A DNA stretch of 21,913 nt from CAZGHS01 sp964525495 (GCA_964525495.1 CAZGHS010000015.1:1-21913); one strand, 5' to 3'. Shown: positions 14,205 through 21,798, counted from the stretch's first letter. The notes: generated by a model not told the origin, from the letters alone. Translations and numbers: made by a program.

Positions 14205-15101
14205 CTAGTGTGACTTTTTAGACTTCTCTTCCCAAAGTACGAGTAATTGCGCTGCATTGAAGATTGATGAATAGGTTCCTGAAACGATTCCGACAAGCAA
14301 GGCTACTACAAACCAACGGATAGTTTCACCGCCGAAAAGGACGAGAGTAAGTAATACTAAAACTACTGTCGTGGATGTATTAATTGAACGAGCCAACGTT
14401 TCCCAAATAGAGAGATTTACTGTGTCAGCAAAGGTTGGCGCTTTTGACTTGATAAGGTTCTCGCGGATGCGATCGTATACCACGATAGTGTCGTGGACGG
14501 AGAAGCCAATGACCGTAAGAAGTGCTGTTACGAATAACGAGTCTACCTCGACATGCATAGTCCAGCCAAGGATTGAGAATACTCCCACTACTAAGAGTGC
14601 ATCGTGTATGAGTGCTGCAATAGCCGTGAGCCCAAATCTCCAACTGGATGCTGGCTTGGGTACAGAACGGAAACTCCATGCGATATATAAGACGATGAAT
14701 AAAGAGACGACTCCAAGTGCGAGTAGTGCGTTGCGTGTGAGCTCTGCTCCAACGGTTGGTCCGACTGTTTCAAATCTGAGTTCGTCTACTTTCTCGTATT
14801 TCTTTTTGAGCTGTTCTATTACCTGTGAGTTTTTTGATTGATCTATAGTTTTAGCTCTTATAATAAAAGAATTATTCCCTGACTGCTGAATAGAGGAGAT
14901 CTCTACTCCCTGGTCTCGAATAGCTTTCTCTACTTCTGATCTCTTACTCTCGTTGAATTGCGGGCTGCTTATCTCCATGAGCGTACCACCCGTGAAATCG
15001 ATACCCAAACGTAGGCCTTTTGTAGCCAGTGATATGAGTCCTGGGATAAGGAGTAAGGCAGAGATTATAAAGAAGATATTCTTATGCTTTACGAAGTCCA
15101 T
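14205..15101 (-). CDS. secF: Protein translocase subunit SecF
   Basis: Partner of SecD in the SecDF complex, which uses the proton gradient to pull proteins across the membrane after SecYEG. The 298-aa protein has the first helix, the GIDFTGG motif (33-39), a periplasmic-type domain ending in ETVGPTVG, and the six-helix RND core with SVHDTIVVYDRIREN in TM4 and a later SINTSTT. Length is typical of a free-standing SecF. It starts 1 nt after the stop of the 68-aa gene, so it is in one operon with that gene and secD. Confidence 0.97.
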   Translation of the reverse strand: MDFVKHKNIFFIISALLLIPGLISLATKGLRLGIDFTGGTLMEISSPQFNESKRSEVEKAIRDQGVEISSIQQSGNNSFIIRAKTIDQSKNSQVIEQLKKKYEKVDELRFETVGPTVGAELTRNALLALGVVSLFIVLYIAWSFRSVPKPASSWRFGLTAIAALIHDALLVVGVFSILGWTMHVEVDSLFVTALLTVIGFSVHDTIVVYDRIRENLIKSKAPTFADTVNLSIWETLARSINTSTTVVLVLLTLVLFGGETIRWFVVALLVGIVSGTYSSIFNAAQLLVLWEEKSKKSH

Positions 15102-15102
15102 A

Positions 15103-15309
15103 TTATTCTTTTCTGAGCCAGATTAATGCAAAATATATAAATAATACAAAAAATACTTGGGCTGCAATACTGAGTAACGCGGGCAAAGCAGGGTTATTTT
15201 TATTCATTGCTGCAACGACGGGTAAAATATTGATACAGACCATTACTCCAATGAGTGCTCCTGTCGCTTTCTGTGCGTTGTTGTATTTCGAAAGATCAAA
15301 GTTTTTCAT
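15103..15309 (-). CDS. 68-aa two-helix membrane protein between secD and secF
   Basis: The protein has a polar N-terminus (MKNFDLSKYNNAQK), two hydrophobic helices (about 15-34 and 42-65) and a basic end (WLRKE). AAAGGA precedes its ATG by 7 nt, at the secD stop, and its own stop lies 1 nt before secF, so all three are translated from one message. It is not YajC, which has one helix and a longer soluble tail and usually precedes secD. No family recognised. Its fixed place between the two subunits suggests a SecDF accessory protein, by context only. Confidence 0.72.
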   Translation of the reverse strand: MKNFDLSKYNNAQKATGALIGVMVCINILPVVAAMNKNNPALPALLSIAAQVFFVLFIYFALIWLRKE

Positions 15310-15319
15310 AGTAAATCCT

Positions 15320-16735
15320 TTATTTATATATCATACGTAATAATGTTCTGGTTACTGTGATCGCAGTAAACATTGAGACAAGTATACCGATTGCTAGAGT
15401 GAGCGCAAAGCCACGAATTAATCCAGTACCGAATCCATACAGAATCATGCAAGTGATAAGGGACGACACATTTGAGTCGCGAATAGACGACCATGCTCGA
15501 TCGAAACCAAGTTTGAGCGCGTCTTTTTTACCTCTACCCCATCGGATTTCTTCTCGCATACGTTCAAAGATGAGGATATTGGCATCAAGCGCCATTCCAA
15601 TGGATAGAATAAATCCTGCGATACCTGCAAGTGTCAGAGTGACAGGAATTAACCGGAATATGACAAGTGAAATGAGCGCGTACAATGCAAGAGCAATAAC
15701 CGCTAGCACGCCGTGGAGTCGGTACAGCACGATCATGAAGAATGCGACAATTGCAAATCCAACCGCCCCGGCAACAATACTTCTTTCGATTGACTGGGCA
15801 CCGAGTGTTGCACCAATTGTGCGTTGCTCAATTACTTTTACGGGTACTGGAAGCGCGCCAGCGTTTAACTGAGTTGCTAATTGTTGAGCCTGTTGAACAG
15901 TGAAACCACCGGAGATAACGGCTCGTCCGTCAAGAATCGCGGTGTTTACCGTAGGAGCACTGACTTGTTCTTCGTCAAGATATATTGCAATTGATCTGCC
16001 AATATATTTACTTGTGAGCTCTCCAAACAATTTTGCACCTTCTGGATTAAATTCTAAACTGACTTGAGGTTCGCTTGTTCGCTCGTCAAAAGCGACTTCT
16101 GCCCGCTTGAGTTCTTTACCAGTCAAGGCAGTTGGTTTGTAGCGTGGTTGTGTCTGTATATACTGTCTCAGCATCGCGGCAGTGGAAGCATCCATACCTG
16201 AAAGCTGCTCTTCAAGCTGCGCTGACTGTGATGCAACCGCCTCTGCGCTTTGTGATGACTCATCAGGTTCTCGGAACTCGAGTCGAGCAGTCCGCCCAAC
16301 TAATTCGAGTGCCTGATCTACGTCAGCAATGCCTGGTAATTCAACAATTACCCGATAGTCGTTTCCTGTTTTTGCTGACTGCACTACTGGTTCTGATACT
16401 CCGTACAAATTAACGCGGCGATCTATTACGTTTCTGACAGAGTCCAGTGCGTCGTCTCTATCACCCTCGCTAATATCCTTCATATCTGCTTGCAATGTAA
16501 GTTGCACACCACCTTGAAGATCGAGACCTTTTTTAATTTCCGTACTGCGACCGAATAATGGCCACCCACCTATGGATTTAATTTCTTTACCTGCAATTTT
16601 CCAGTTTACGTTTTGAGGCGGCAGGTTGTACGCAATGGTGAACCCAAAAAGGAATAGGACGAAGATAAAAAGTCCAAGTGGACGTTTGTTGACAGTCTTA
16701 GCTGTTTGCGGTGTATATTTTGAAGGCGTTTGCAT
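15320..16735 (-). CDS. secD: Protein translocase subunit SecD
   Basis: The larger SecDF subunit. The 471-aa protein has the N-terminal helix (about 20-36), GLDLQGGVQLTL (70-81), the extracytoplasmic P1 domain with VIDRRVNLYGVSEP and VELPGIADVDQA, DGRAVISGGF before the channel, and the RND helices with the ALDANILIFERMREE signature near residue 382. An Ala/Ser/Gln-rich insertion (EAVASQSAQLEEQLSGMDAS) around 160-190 is predicted loop. First gene of the secD-68 aa-secF unit; no Shine-Dalgarno or sharp -10 box is clear upstream. A TATATT at 16769-16774 (minus) may be its -10, giving a short leader. Confidence 0.97.
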   Translation of the reverse strand: MQTPSKYTPQTAKTVNKRPLGLFIFVLFLFGFTIAYNLPPQNVNWKIAGKEIKSIGGWPLFGRSTEIKKGLDLQGGVQLTLQADMKDISEGDRDDALDSVRNVIDRRVNLYGVSEPVVQSAKTGNDYRVIVELPGIADVDQALELVGRTARLEFREPDESSQSAEAVASQSAQLEEQLSGMDASTAAMLRQYIQTQPRYKPTALTGKELKRAEVAFDERTSEPQVSLEFNPEGAKLFGELTSKYIGRSIAIYLDEEQVSAPTVNTAILDGRAVISGGFTVQQAQQLATQLNAGALPVPVKVIEQRTIGATLGAQSIERSIVAGAVGFAIVAFFMIVLYRLHGVLAVIALALYALISLVIFRLIPVTLTLAGIAGFILSIGMALDANILIFERMREEIRWGRGKKDALKLGFDRAWSSIRDSNVSSLITCMILYGFGTGLIRGFALTLAIGILVSMFTAITVTRTLLRMIYK

Positions 16736-16786
16736 AGTACTTGATAATTCGAAATTTTAACACTTAATATATAGCACGTCTAGCCA

Positions 16787-17368
16787 TTAGATGTCTGCTA
16801 GCAATGCTTCTTCGTCACCTATTAGCATAACACGAGGTCGCTCGAGTACATCTAAGATGAACGGATCTCTTTTGGTTACACGGAATTTGTATTCTTCTTC
16901 AGTCATAGTTGTATAGTTTATTTCGCGATTTCGTTTGACCTCTTCCTGTTTTACCAATGAGGTTAACTCGGGTAGGACAATGGTTCCCACAATTAGCAGT
17001 TCAACATCCTTTGGTCCCGGAGTTTTCCCTCGCACAAAGCCGCCGGACAGAAAGACAAATTTTACTTTTCCGAGTTTGGCACGGTTCTGAAGGATTTCGC
17101 CGCCCAGTCCACCGGTTTTGTTCATCATGGCAAGTAGCTCAGGGTAGAAGAGATATTCTTTTTTGAATTCGTAGTACCGTCGATTTGCCCGCCATTCTGA
17201 GCGTACCATGCCGCCTTTTTCCATTCGGAGAAGCTCTCGACGAACTGCGTTAATTTCCTCGTCTACTTGTCTGACGATTTCACGGACGTGGAACATTTCA
17301 CCTGGGTTAAGCATGAAAAGGCGGAGCATCTTGACCCGAACTTTAGAAATGAAGAGATCATTTAACAT
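16787..17368 (-). CDS. Winged-helix regulator with degenerate nucleotidyltransferase domain
   Basis: A 193-aa protein. Residues 1-75 form a winged helix (VRVKMLRLFMLNPGEMFHVR, then EINAVRRELLRMEKGGMV as recognition helix and Tyr-rich wing). From about 100 it resembles a small nucleotidyltransferase: KFVFLSGGFVRG...KDVELLIVG aligns with the GSxARG...DxD pattern. The Gly-Ser is Gly-Gly, and the second Asp of DxD is Glu123, so catalysis is doubtful and ligand sensing more likely. A GAAGGG Shine-Dalgarno precedes the ATG. Its promoter carries an inverted repeat between -35 and -10, which fits self-regulation. The target genes are unknown; secD follows directly. Confidence 0.75.
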   Translation of the reverse strand: MLNDLFISKVRVKMLRLFMLNPGEMFHVREIVRQVDEEINAVRRELLRMEKGGMVRSEWRANRRYYEFKKEYLFYPELLAMMNKTGGLGGEILQNRAKLGKVKFVFLSGGFVRGKTPGPKDVELLIVGTIVLPELTSLVKQEEVKRNREINYTTMTEEEYKFRVTKRDPFILDVLERPRVMLIGDEEALLADI

Positions 17369-17410
17369 AGTCTTCCCTTCGGGCAGGGGTATTGGCGTGT
17401 AAGTATGCTA

Positions 17411-17439
17411 TTTATACACTTTCTATTTTAAAAAGTGAA
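17411..17439 (-). promoter_or_regulatory. Promoter of the wHTH gene with inverted repeat in the spacer
   Basis: On the minus strand, TTCACT (17434-17439), a 17-nt spacer and TATAAA (17411-17416). CACTTT (17417-17422) and AAAGTG (17432-17437) form a 6-bp inverted repeat that fills the spacer, well placed as an operator. A CCC-gaa-GGG hairpin downstream could cover the Shine-Dalgarno. Confidence 0.5.
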
Positions 17440-17463
17440 TACAGTAATTATACAATATATTTT

Positions 17464-18627
17464 TTACTTGATTACTATAGCATCAGCACTAAATGTGGGG
17501 ACTATGGAAATCCAGATTTTTCCTCGTTCGAGTGGGACTTCCTGATTATTAGAGTTATAGAATTTAGTGCGAGCAGTTCGACCAGACTTTGACCATGTGA
17601 TCGGTTGTGCAATGCCGTTGTAGGCTACGAAGCCTTTGCCTGTCCCAATGGTTTTATACAGTAAGTGTAGATTGTTTGTATAGCCATCGTCAGCATTGCT
17701 TTGTTCTTGTAACAAAACAATTACATTTGATACTTCAAGTTGTCGCTCGGTATTTTTGTCGATATGTGGTCGACCTGCCATTTCGCGGAGATATGTTCTA
17801 TTCTGCGCATTATATGTCCATTTCACACCGAATGTTCCAGCTGACTGATCCCAGAATTCGTATGCTAGTGTTGCTGCTGGTGTAGATTCGGATGGAGTGT
17901 ATGCTGCTGTTGTATCAGTGAACTTCCACTTTTCAAATGTAGTATCCCATCGAGTTCCGTTTATCTCAGCATCCCATTCCCATTTTTCTTTTGCAAACTG
18001 GCGTAGGCGCTCAATATCTAAGTACATAGTATGCTCGGAGGCTACATCAGGTAGTCGTTGTCTATCGCGCTGCCATCCTTGTTTGATATCTTCAGAAAGG
18101 CCTTCGAAATCTTTAATTCCGTAATCGATTATTTGTTGTAGTGCATCTGCTGGTCCATCGGTGTTAGCTCCACCTACGTGAGTATAAAATGCGTTATATT
18201 CGCTGAGCCAATCAAGAAAATAGGTGCGCGCGCTTCGGACAGGACCTACTAACTGCGGTGCTTGATCACATAAGAAAACTCCCATGAATCGTGTGATGCC
18301 GCCCTCAGCAACAGCTTCATATATAACATCGGCTGAAGATAAACCTGATTGCGGACGAGATTCAGGGTGATTTTCGATCATTACGGCAACTGGATGCTTT
18401 GCTTCCCATTGCAATTGATCGTTTACGGCATATTTTTTACCATTAATTGGACAGTAGCTTTCTGCGTCTACAGGTTTAGCTGAAGCCGTAGGTGTGGCTT
18501 GTGCTAATGGATTTTCTTGAGTGTGCGGCGTGTTTATGTACTTTGTGACAGAATATCCGCCGAATATTGTTACACCGAAGACGATAACGCCTGTGACGAA
18601 AATGATTGCAGTTTTTTTCTGTGTCAT
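17464..18627 (-). CDS. DUF3048 (YerB-type) membrane-anchored protein
   Basis: A 387-aa protein with one N-terminal anchor (about residues 6-27) and an extracytoplasmic domain after a Pro/Thr/Ala linker. VAVMIENHPESRPQSGLSSA, IYEAVAEGGITRFMGVF and GPVRSARTYFLDW are the DUF3048 core, followed by FYTHVGGANTDG. The family includes Bacillus YerB, an exported protein of unknown activity. There is no lipobox Cys, so it is helix-anchored rather than a lipoprotein. I start at 18627: the 32 residues an upstream start would add are not hydrophobic and would put the anchor internally. A TTGACA-17-TACCAT promoter lies at 18646-18674, giving a leader of about 12 nt. Divergent from the 65-aa gene. Confidence 0.88.
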   Translation of the reverse strand: MTQKKTAIIFVTGVIVFGVTIFGGYSVTKYINTPHTQENPLAQATPTASAKPVDAESYCPINGKKYAVNDQLQWEAKHPVAVMIENHPESRPQSGLSSADVIYEAVAEGGITRFMGVFLCDQAPQLVGPVRSARTYFLDWLSEYNAFYTHVGGANTDGPADALQQIIDYGIKDFEGLSEDIKQGWQRDRQRLPDVASEHTMYLDIERLRQFAKEKWEWDAEINGTRWDTTFEKWKFTDTTAAYTPSESTPAATLAYEFWDQSAGTFGVKWTYNAQNRTYLREMAGRPHIDKNTERQLEVSNVIVLLQEQSNADDGYTNNLHLLYKTIGTGKGFVAYNGIAQPITWSKSGRTARTKFYNSNNQEVPLERGKIWISIVPTFSADAIVIK

Positions 18628-18645
18628 ATTTTTATACGCCTTTTT

Positions 18646-18674
18646 ATGGTACGGATTGGTTAATTGCTTGTCAA
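18646..18674 (-). promoter_or_regulatory. Promoter of DUF3048 gene
   Basis: A consensus TTGACA (18669-18674 on the minus strand), a 17-nt spacer and TACCAT (18646-18651). Its -35 hexamer overlaps that of the divergent 65-aa gene. Confidence 0.65.
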
Positions 18675-18696
18675 GAAAATTAATCCAGGATATACT
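18668..18696 (+). promoter_or_regulatory. Promoter of 65-aa membrane protein gene, leaderless
   Basis: TTGTCA (18668-18673), a 17-nt spacer and TATACT (18691-18696), 5/6 matches each. The ATG at 18703 lies 6 nt past the -10 box. Confidence 0.7.
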
Positions 18697-18702
18697 TCGT
18701 TC

Positions 18703-18900
18703 ATGACAGAATCTTCTGAACACAAAATAGGTATATCTTTGAAGGATATTAAAACATCAAAAGTAGAGTCCCTGCCCTCATCTCAACACAATGCATCTGA
18801 TATTTCAGCCTACGCAGGCGATGTTAAACGGTGTGTGCTTGTCGGGCTATTGGCCATCGCGCTTGAGCTTGGCATTTATTTCTCCGGCTTATTGCATTAA
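18703..18900 (+). CDS. 65-aa tail-anchored membrane protein
   Basis: About 42 polar residues (MTESSEHKIGISLKDIKTSK...) precede one C-terminal hydrophobic helix (CVLVGLLAIALELGIYFSG) ending two or three residues before the stop, the layout of a tail-anchored protein with a cytoplasmic head. The ATG is chosen over an upstream in-frame TTG because a good promoter (TTGTCA-17-TATACT) would start the RNA at it. No family recognised. Its end overlaps the SDR gene end by 12 nt. Confidence 0.6.
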   Translation: MTESSEHKIGISLKDIKTSKVESLPSSQHNASDISAYAGDVKRCVLVGLLAIALELGIYFSGLLH

Positions 18901-19803
18901 TTCACTTGAAAATCCCGCTCTGTAATTGGGAAACTTCAACCAATATCCCGTCGACCGTAGTAGTTCATTCTTCGCCTGAATAGGTTGAATTACGGACTGA
19001 CTATAGGTATCTCCCATAAGAAATGACGCAAATGATATTGGCAAGGAGATTGTCGTCGGCACTTTTTTTATGTGGGAAAGTATTTCAATCCACTGCTTCT
19101 GCGTTATCGGCTGATCGTCAACAATATTTACGAATGGCAAGTCTAGTTCGTGTGCGAGTAAATGATCGATTGCTCCGACTACGTCTTCACAATGGGAAAG
19201 CTGTACATAATTATTGGCGTCATCGACTTTTACATACATCGTTTCAAATAGAGTGGGGACTTCCGGGAAAGTCTCCCCTTTTGATGTATAAATAAAGTGA
19301 CCTGTAATCAAGAGCGTTGTATTTACTTCTTTGTTACCTAATAAATGTGTGATTGCCGATTTATATAGCATGCCATAGTTCTGCGGGTCTATGTCTCGCG
19401 TTGATTTCTCACTTACTTTTGTTTCACCTCGCGTTGCATAATAAAATATATTGGCTAGCTGGAGTATGCGTTTTACTTTTCTTGATTTGGCTATGTAGGT
19501 AAGATTTTTTGTTACCTGCAACATGTATTCGCCTATTTTATTTTCTAACGCTTTCAGTGACACCCGAGCGGATATTGACGGATGAAGTAAATTTACTATG
19601 TAGTCTAGTTCGAGGGGCAGTTGGTCAATCCATGATCCGTTTTCTGATGGATCTGCGAGTATAGTGTGAGCTCCGTATCTTTGAAAATTTTCCTGGGACT
19701 CTTTATCTTGAACTATGACCCAAATGTCATATTTTCTTTGTGCAAGAAGTGGAAATAACGCCGTCCCTATTAAATTTTCACAACCTAAGACTAGGATTCT
19801 CAT
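18889..19803 (-). CDS. Atypical extended SDR (NAD-dependent epimerase-like) protein
   Basis: A 304-aa protein with a Rossmann start, MRILVLGCENLIGTALFPLL, in place of the usual G-x-x-G-x-x-G: the middle Gly is Asn10. The later Tyr-x-x-x-Lys site is also off: YGMLYKSA has one extra residue between the first Tyr and Lys. The end, STGYWLKFPNYRAGF, resembles the close of epimerase-like SDRs. It may bind a nucleotide without redox activity, or act as an RNA-binding/chaperone SDR. It follows comM by 26 nt with AGGA before its ATG, so it is probably co-transcribed with it. Substrate unknown. Confidence 0.72.
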   Translation of the reverse strand: MRILVLGCENLIGTALFPLLAQRKYDIWVIVQDKESQENFQRYGAHTILADPSENGSWIDQLPLELDYIVNLLHPSISARVSLKALENKIGEYMLQVTKNLTYIAKSRKVKRILQLANIFYYATRGETKVSEKSTRDIDPQNYGMLYKSAITHLLGNKEVNTTLLITGHFIYTSKGETFPEVPTLFETMYVKVDDANNYVQLSHCEDVVGAIDHLLAHELDLPFVNIVDDQPITQKQWIEILSHIKKVPTTISLPISFASFLMGDTYSQSVIQPIQAKNELLRSTGYWLKFPNYRAGFSSELMQ

Positions 19804-19829
19804 ATATAATATCCTAGCATAGACACAAG

Positions 19830-21359
19830 TTAGAGGGAATCTGCGAACCTATACTGTAGAGACTCTGCTATATGTTTTTTGGTGATTATTTCTTCGTCAC
19901 TGAGATCGGCAATAGTCCGCGCTATTTTTATTATTCTGTAATAACTGCGTGCTGATAACTGTAAACGAGAAATTGCTTGCGTTGCGAGCGATTGTGCATC
20001 TTCGTCGAGTTTACAGAATTTTTTAATATCATGTGTTGTCATTTCGGCGTTGGTAAGTAAATTGGATTTTACAAAACGGTTTCGTTGCAGAGTTCTCGCT
20101 TTTTCTACGCGTTGTTTGATATGTTCTGATCGTTCAGATGGCGTTTCGGTAGTCAGTTCATGAACAGGAACTGACTTTACTTTGATTTGTAAATCGATGC
20201 GGTCGAGTATTGGGCCTGAGAGTCTTTTTTTGTAACGCTGCACTTGTAATCCTGTACACGAGCATTGTTTACGCGAATCTGTACTGTAGGCAAAGCCACA
20301 TGGACAGGGATTACATGCAGCCAGCAAGATGAATTTAGCAGGAAAGGTAACAGTTGTAGCTGCGCGCGAGATAGTGATTTCTCCGTCTTCGAGCGGTTGT
20401 CTGAGGGATTCAAGAATTATTTTTGAGAATTCCAAAAATTCATCAAGGAATAAGACTCCTCTGTGTGCCAGAGATATTTCTCCTGGTTTTGGAATAGATC
20501 CGCCCCCGATTATCGAAGGAACTGATCCCGTGTGATGTGGATGCCTGAACGGACGCGCGCTGACGAGTGGTGTATGTGCTGAGGTATTGCCGGATACTGA
20601 GTACAGTTTAGTAAGTTCGAGAGACTCATCGGAAGAAATGTCAGGTAATATGGTGGGGAAAGCACGGGCGAGCATTGTTTTGCCTGCACCCGGGCTGCCG
20701 ATCATAATCATGTTATGACCGCCGGCTGCACTGATTTCTAGCGCTCGCTTAACTTGGAATTGTCCTTGAATATCTGACATATCTACAGTATGACCCGTTG
20801 TTCTTGTCGGGACTAATTGGCTTATGCGGATGTAATTTTCGAGATTTTGTTCGTGGTTAAGATACTGCACAATTTGCGCCAGTGTTTCACAGGCGTGAAT
20901 GATAGGTCCTTCGATAAGTGAGGCTTCTTCAGCATTGTCTTTGGGTACGAGTAGTTTTTCGAAGTTCTGCTCTTTAGCCAGAATGGTGAATAGAACGCTT
21001 CCTGTACATGGACGAATACATCCGTCTAGTGAGAGCTCGCCATATACAAGCGTGCTAGATACTGGATCTTTAATCTGTCCAGAGGACAATAATATTCCTA
21101 ATGCGATCGGAAGATCGTATCGTGATCCCTCTTTGGGAATATCGCCAGGAGCGAGATTGATAGTAATTTTTTTGTTAGGAAATTCGAATCCACTGTTTCT
21201 GATTGCACTTTTGACGCGCTCTTTTGCCTCGTCTACTGACTTGTCTGGTAATCCGACAATTATAAAGTGTGGAAGTCCTTGGGATGCTATATCTACTTCG
21301 ATCGTAATTGGAATTGCGGACAAGCCAACAATAGCAGCGGAAGTAATTTTGGATAGCAT
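19830..21359 (-). CDS. comM: ComM/YifB-family Mg-chelatase-like AAA+ ATPase
   Basis: A 509-aa helicase of the ComM group, which promotes branch migration when imported DNA recombines. Residues 1-170 are the Lon-substrate-like domain (GLSAIPITIEVDIASQGLP, GDIPKEGSRYDLPIALGIL). The AAA+ core has Walker A GSPGAGKT near 220, FRHPHHTGSVPSIIGGG, Walker B VLFLDEF near 301, and the Cys-rich ACNPCPCG...CSC zinc-like segment, then LSGPILDRIDLQI. The C-terminal lid has SARSYYRIIKIARTIADL. Full length. A TACAAT box (21365-21370) ends 5 nt before the ATG: leaderless. Suggests capacity for natural transformation, as reported widely in CPR bacteria. Confidence 0.96.
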   Translation of the reverse strand: MLSKITSAAIVGLSAIPITIEVDIASQGLPHFIIVGLPDKSVDEAKERVKSAIRNSGFEFPNKKITINLAPGDIPKEGSRYDLPIALGILLSSGQIKDPVSSTLVYGELSLDGCIRPCTGSVLFTILAKEQNFEKLLVPKDNAEEASLIEGPIIHACETLAQIVQYLNHEQNLENYIRISQLVPTRTTGHTVDMSDIQGQFQVKRALEISAAGGHNMIMIGSPGAGKTMLARAFPTILPDISSDESLELTKLYSVSGNTSAHTPLVSARPFRHPHHTGSVPSIIGGGSIPKPGEISLAHRGVLFLDEFLEFSKIILESLRQPLEDGEITISRAATTVTFPAKFILLAACNPCPCGFAYSTDSRKQCSCTGLQVQRYKKRLSGPILDRIDLQIKVKSVPVHELTTETPSERSEHIKQRVEKARTLQRNRFVKSNLLTNAEMTTHDIKKFCKLDEDAQSLATQAISRLQLSARSYYRIIKIARTIADLSDEEIITKKHIAESLQYRFADSL

Positions 21360-21364
21360 GCTTT

Positions 21365-21370
21365 ATTGTA
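21365..21370 (-). promoter_or_regulatory. -10 box of comM, leaderless
   Basis: TACAAT on the minus strand, 5 nt before the comM ATG; a weaker TTGATT (21390-21395) is a possible -35 at 19-nt spacing. Confidence 0.5.
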
Positions 21371-21416
21371 GGCGCTGTTTGTGTACTGAAATCAAGATCT
21401 AAAAAGGGCAGTTTTA

Positions 21417-21762
21417 CTTAGGAAGCGAGTAAGCCGGATTCTGTTCCTCTCTTTTAAGGGAGAGTGACGATAATCTATCTATGCTCCTGATTCGAACCTC
21501 GGCGAGCAGCCTGGTAACGGTTCAGTCTAGGATTGCAGCGGGGAGGATTGCCATATCCTTGTGGGATATAATCTACACCTTGCGGCTTTAGATTCTTTTC
21601 ACCTTCCACTTCTTGCCTAAGCTTTCGACAAGAAGCTTAATTGTCTCTGCTGCTCTGACTAGCGCTTACGCGTCTCTGGATTAAACCAAAGCACCCTTGC
21701 TGTATGCTGTCCGGACTTTCCTAATATCCTTGTGAGATACTTAATCGTCCTGCTTCCTAAGC
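21417..21762 (-). ncRNA. rnpB: RNase P RNA
   Basis: The catalytic RNA of RNase P, which cuts the 5' leader from pre-tRNAs. On the minus strand, the 5' universal block GGAAAGTCCGGAC and the 3' block ACAGAATCCGGCTTA, which pair as P4, are both present. The ends form a perfect 10-bp P1: CTTAGGAAGC (21752-21761) with GCTTCCTAAG (21417-21426). About 346 nt, with type A (ancestral) features such as AGGCTGCTCG. Two internal hairpins (21553-21569 and 21724-21740) are near copies. The P15-P17 region looks short, and no clear GGU motif for the tRNA CCA end is seen. A U-run (21402-21406) lies beyond P1. No protein gene lies in this stretch. Confidence 0.96.
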
Positions 21763-21769
21763 ATAAAGA

Positions 21770-21798
21770 AGTATAATATATAACCCGAAACTTTTCAA
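21770..21798 (-). promoter_or_regulatory. Promoter of rnpB
   Basis: TTGAAA (21793-21798), a 17-nt spacer and TATACT (21770-21775) on the minus strand. Transcription would start near 21763, exactly where the P1 helix begins. Confidence 0.8.

Noticed and set aside
14371..14841. 156-codon plus-strand frame opposite secF
   Set aside because: Antisense shadow of a certain gene, Ser/Thr-rich without a domain.
15357..15872. 171-codon plus-strand frame opposite secD
   Set aside because: Shadow of the secD membrane core, with no promoter, ribosome site or recognisable domain.
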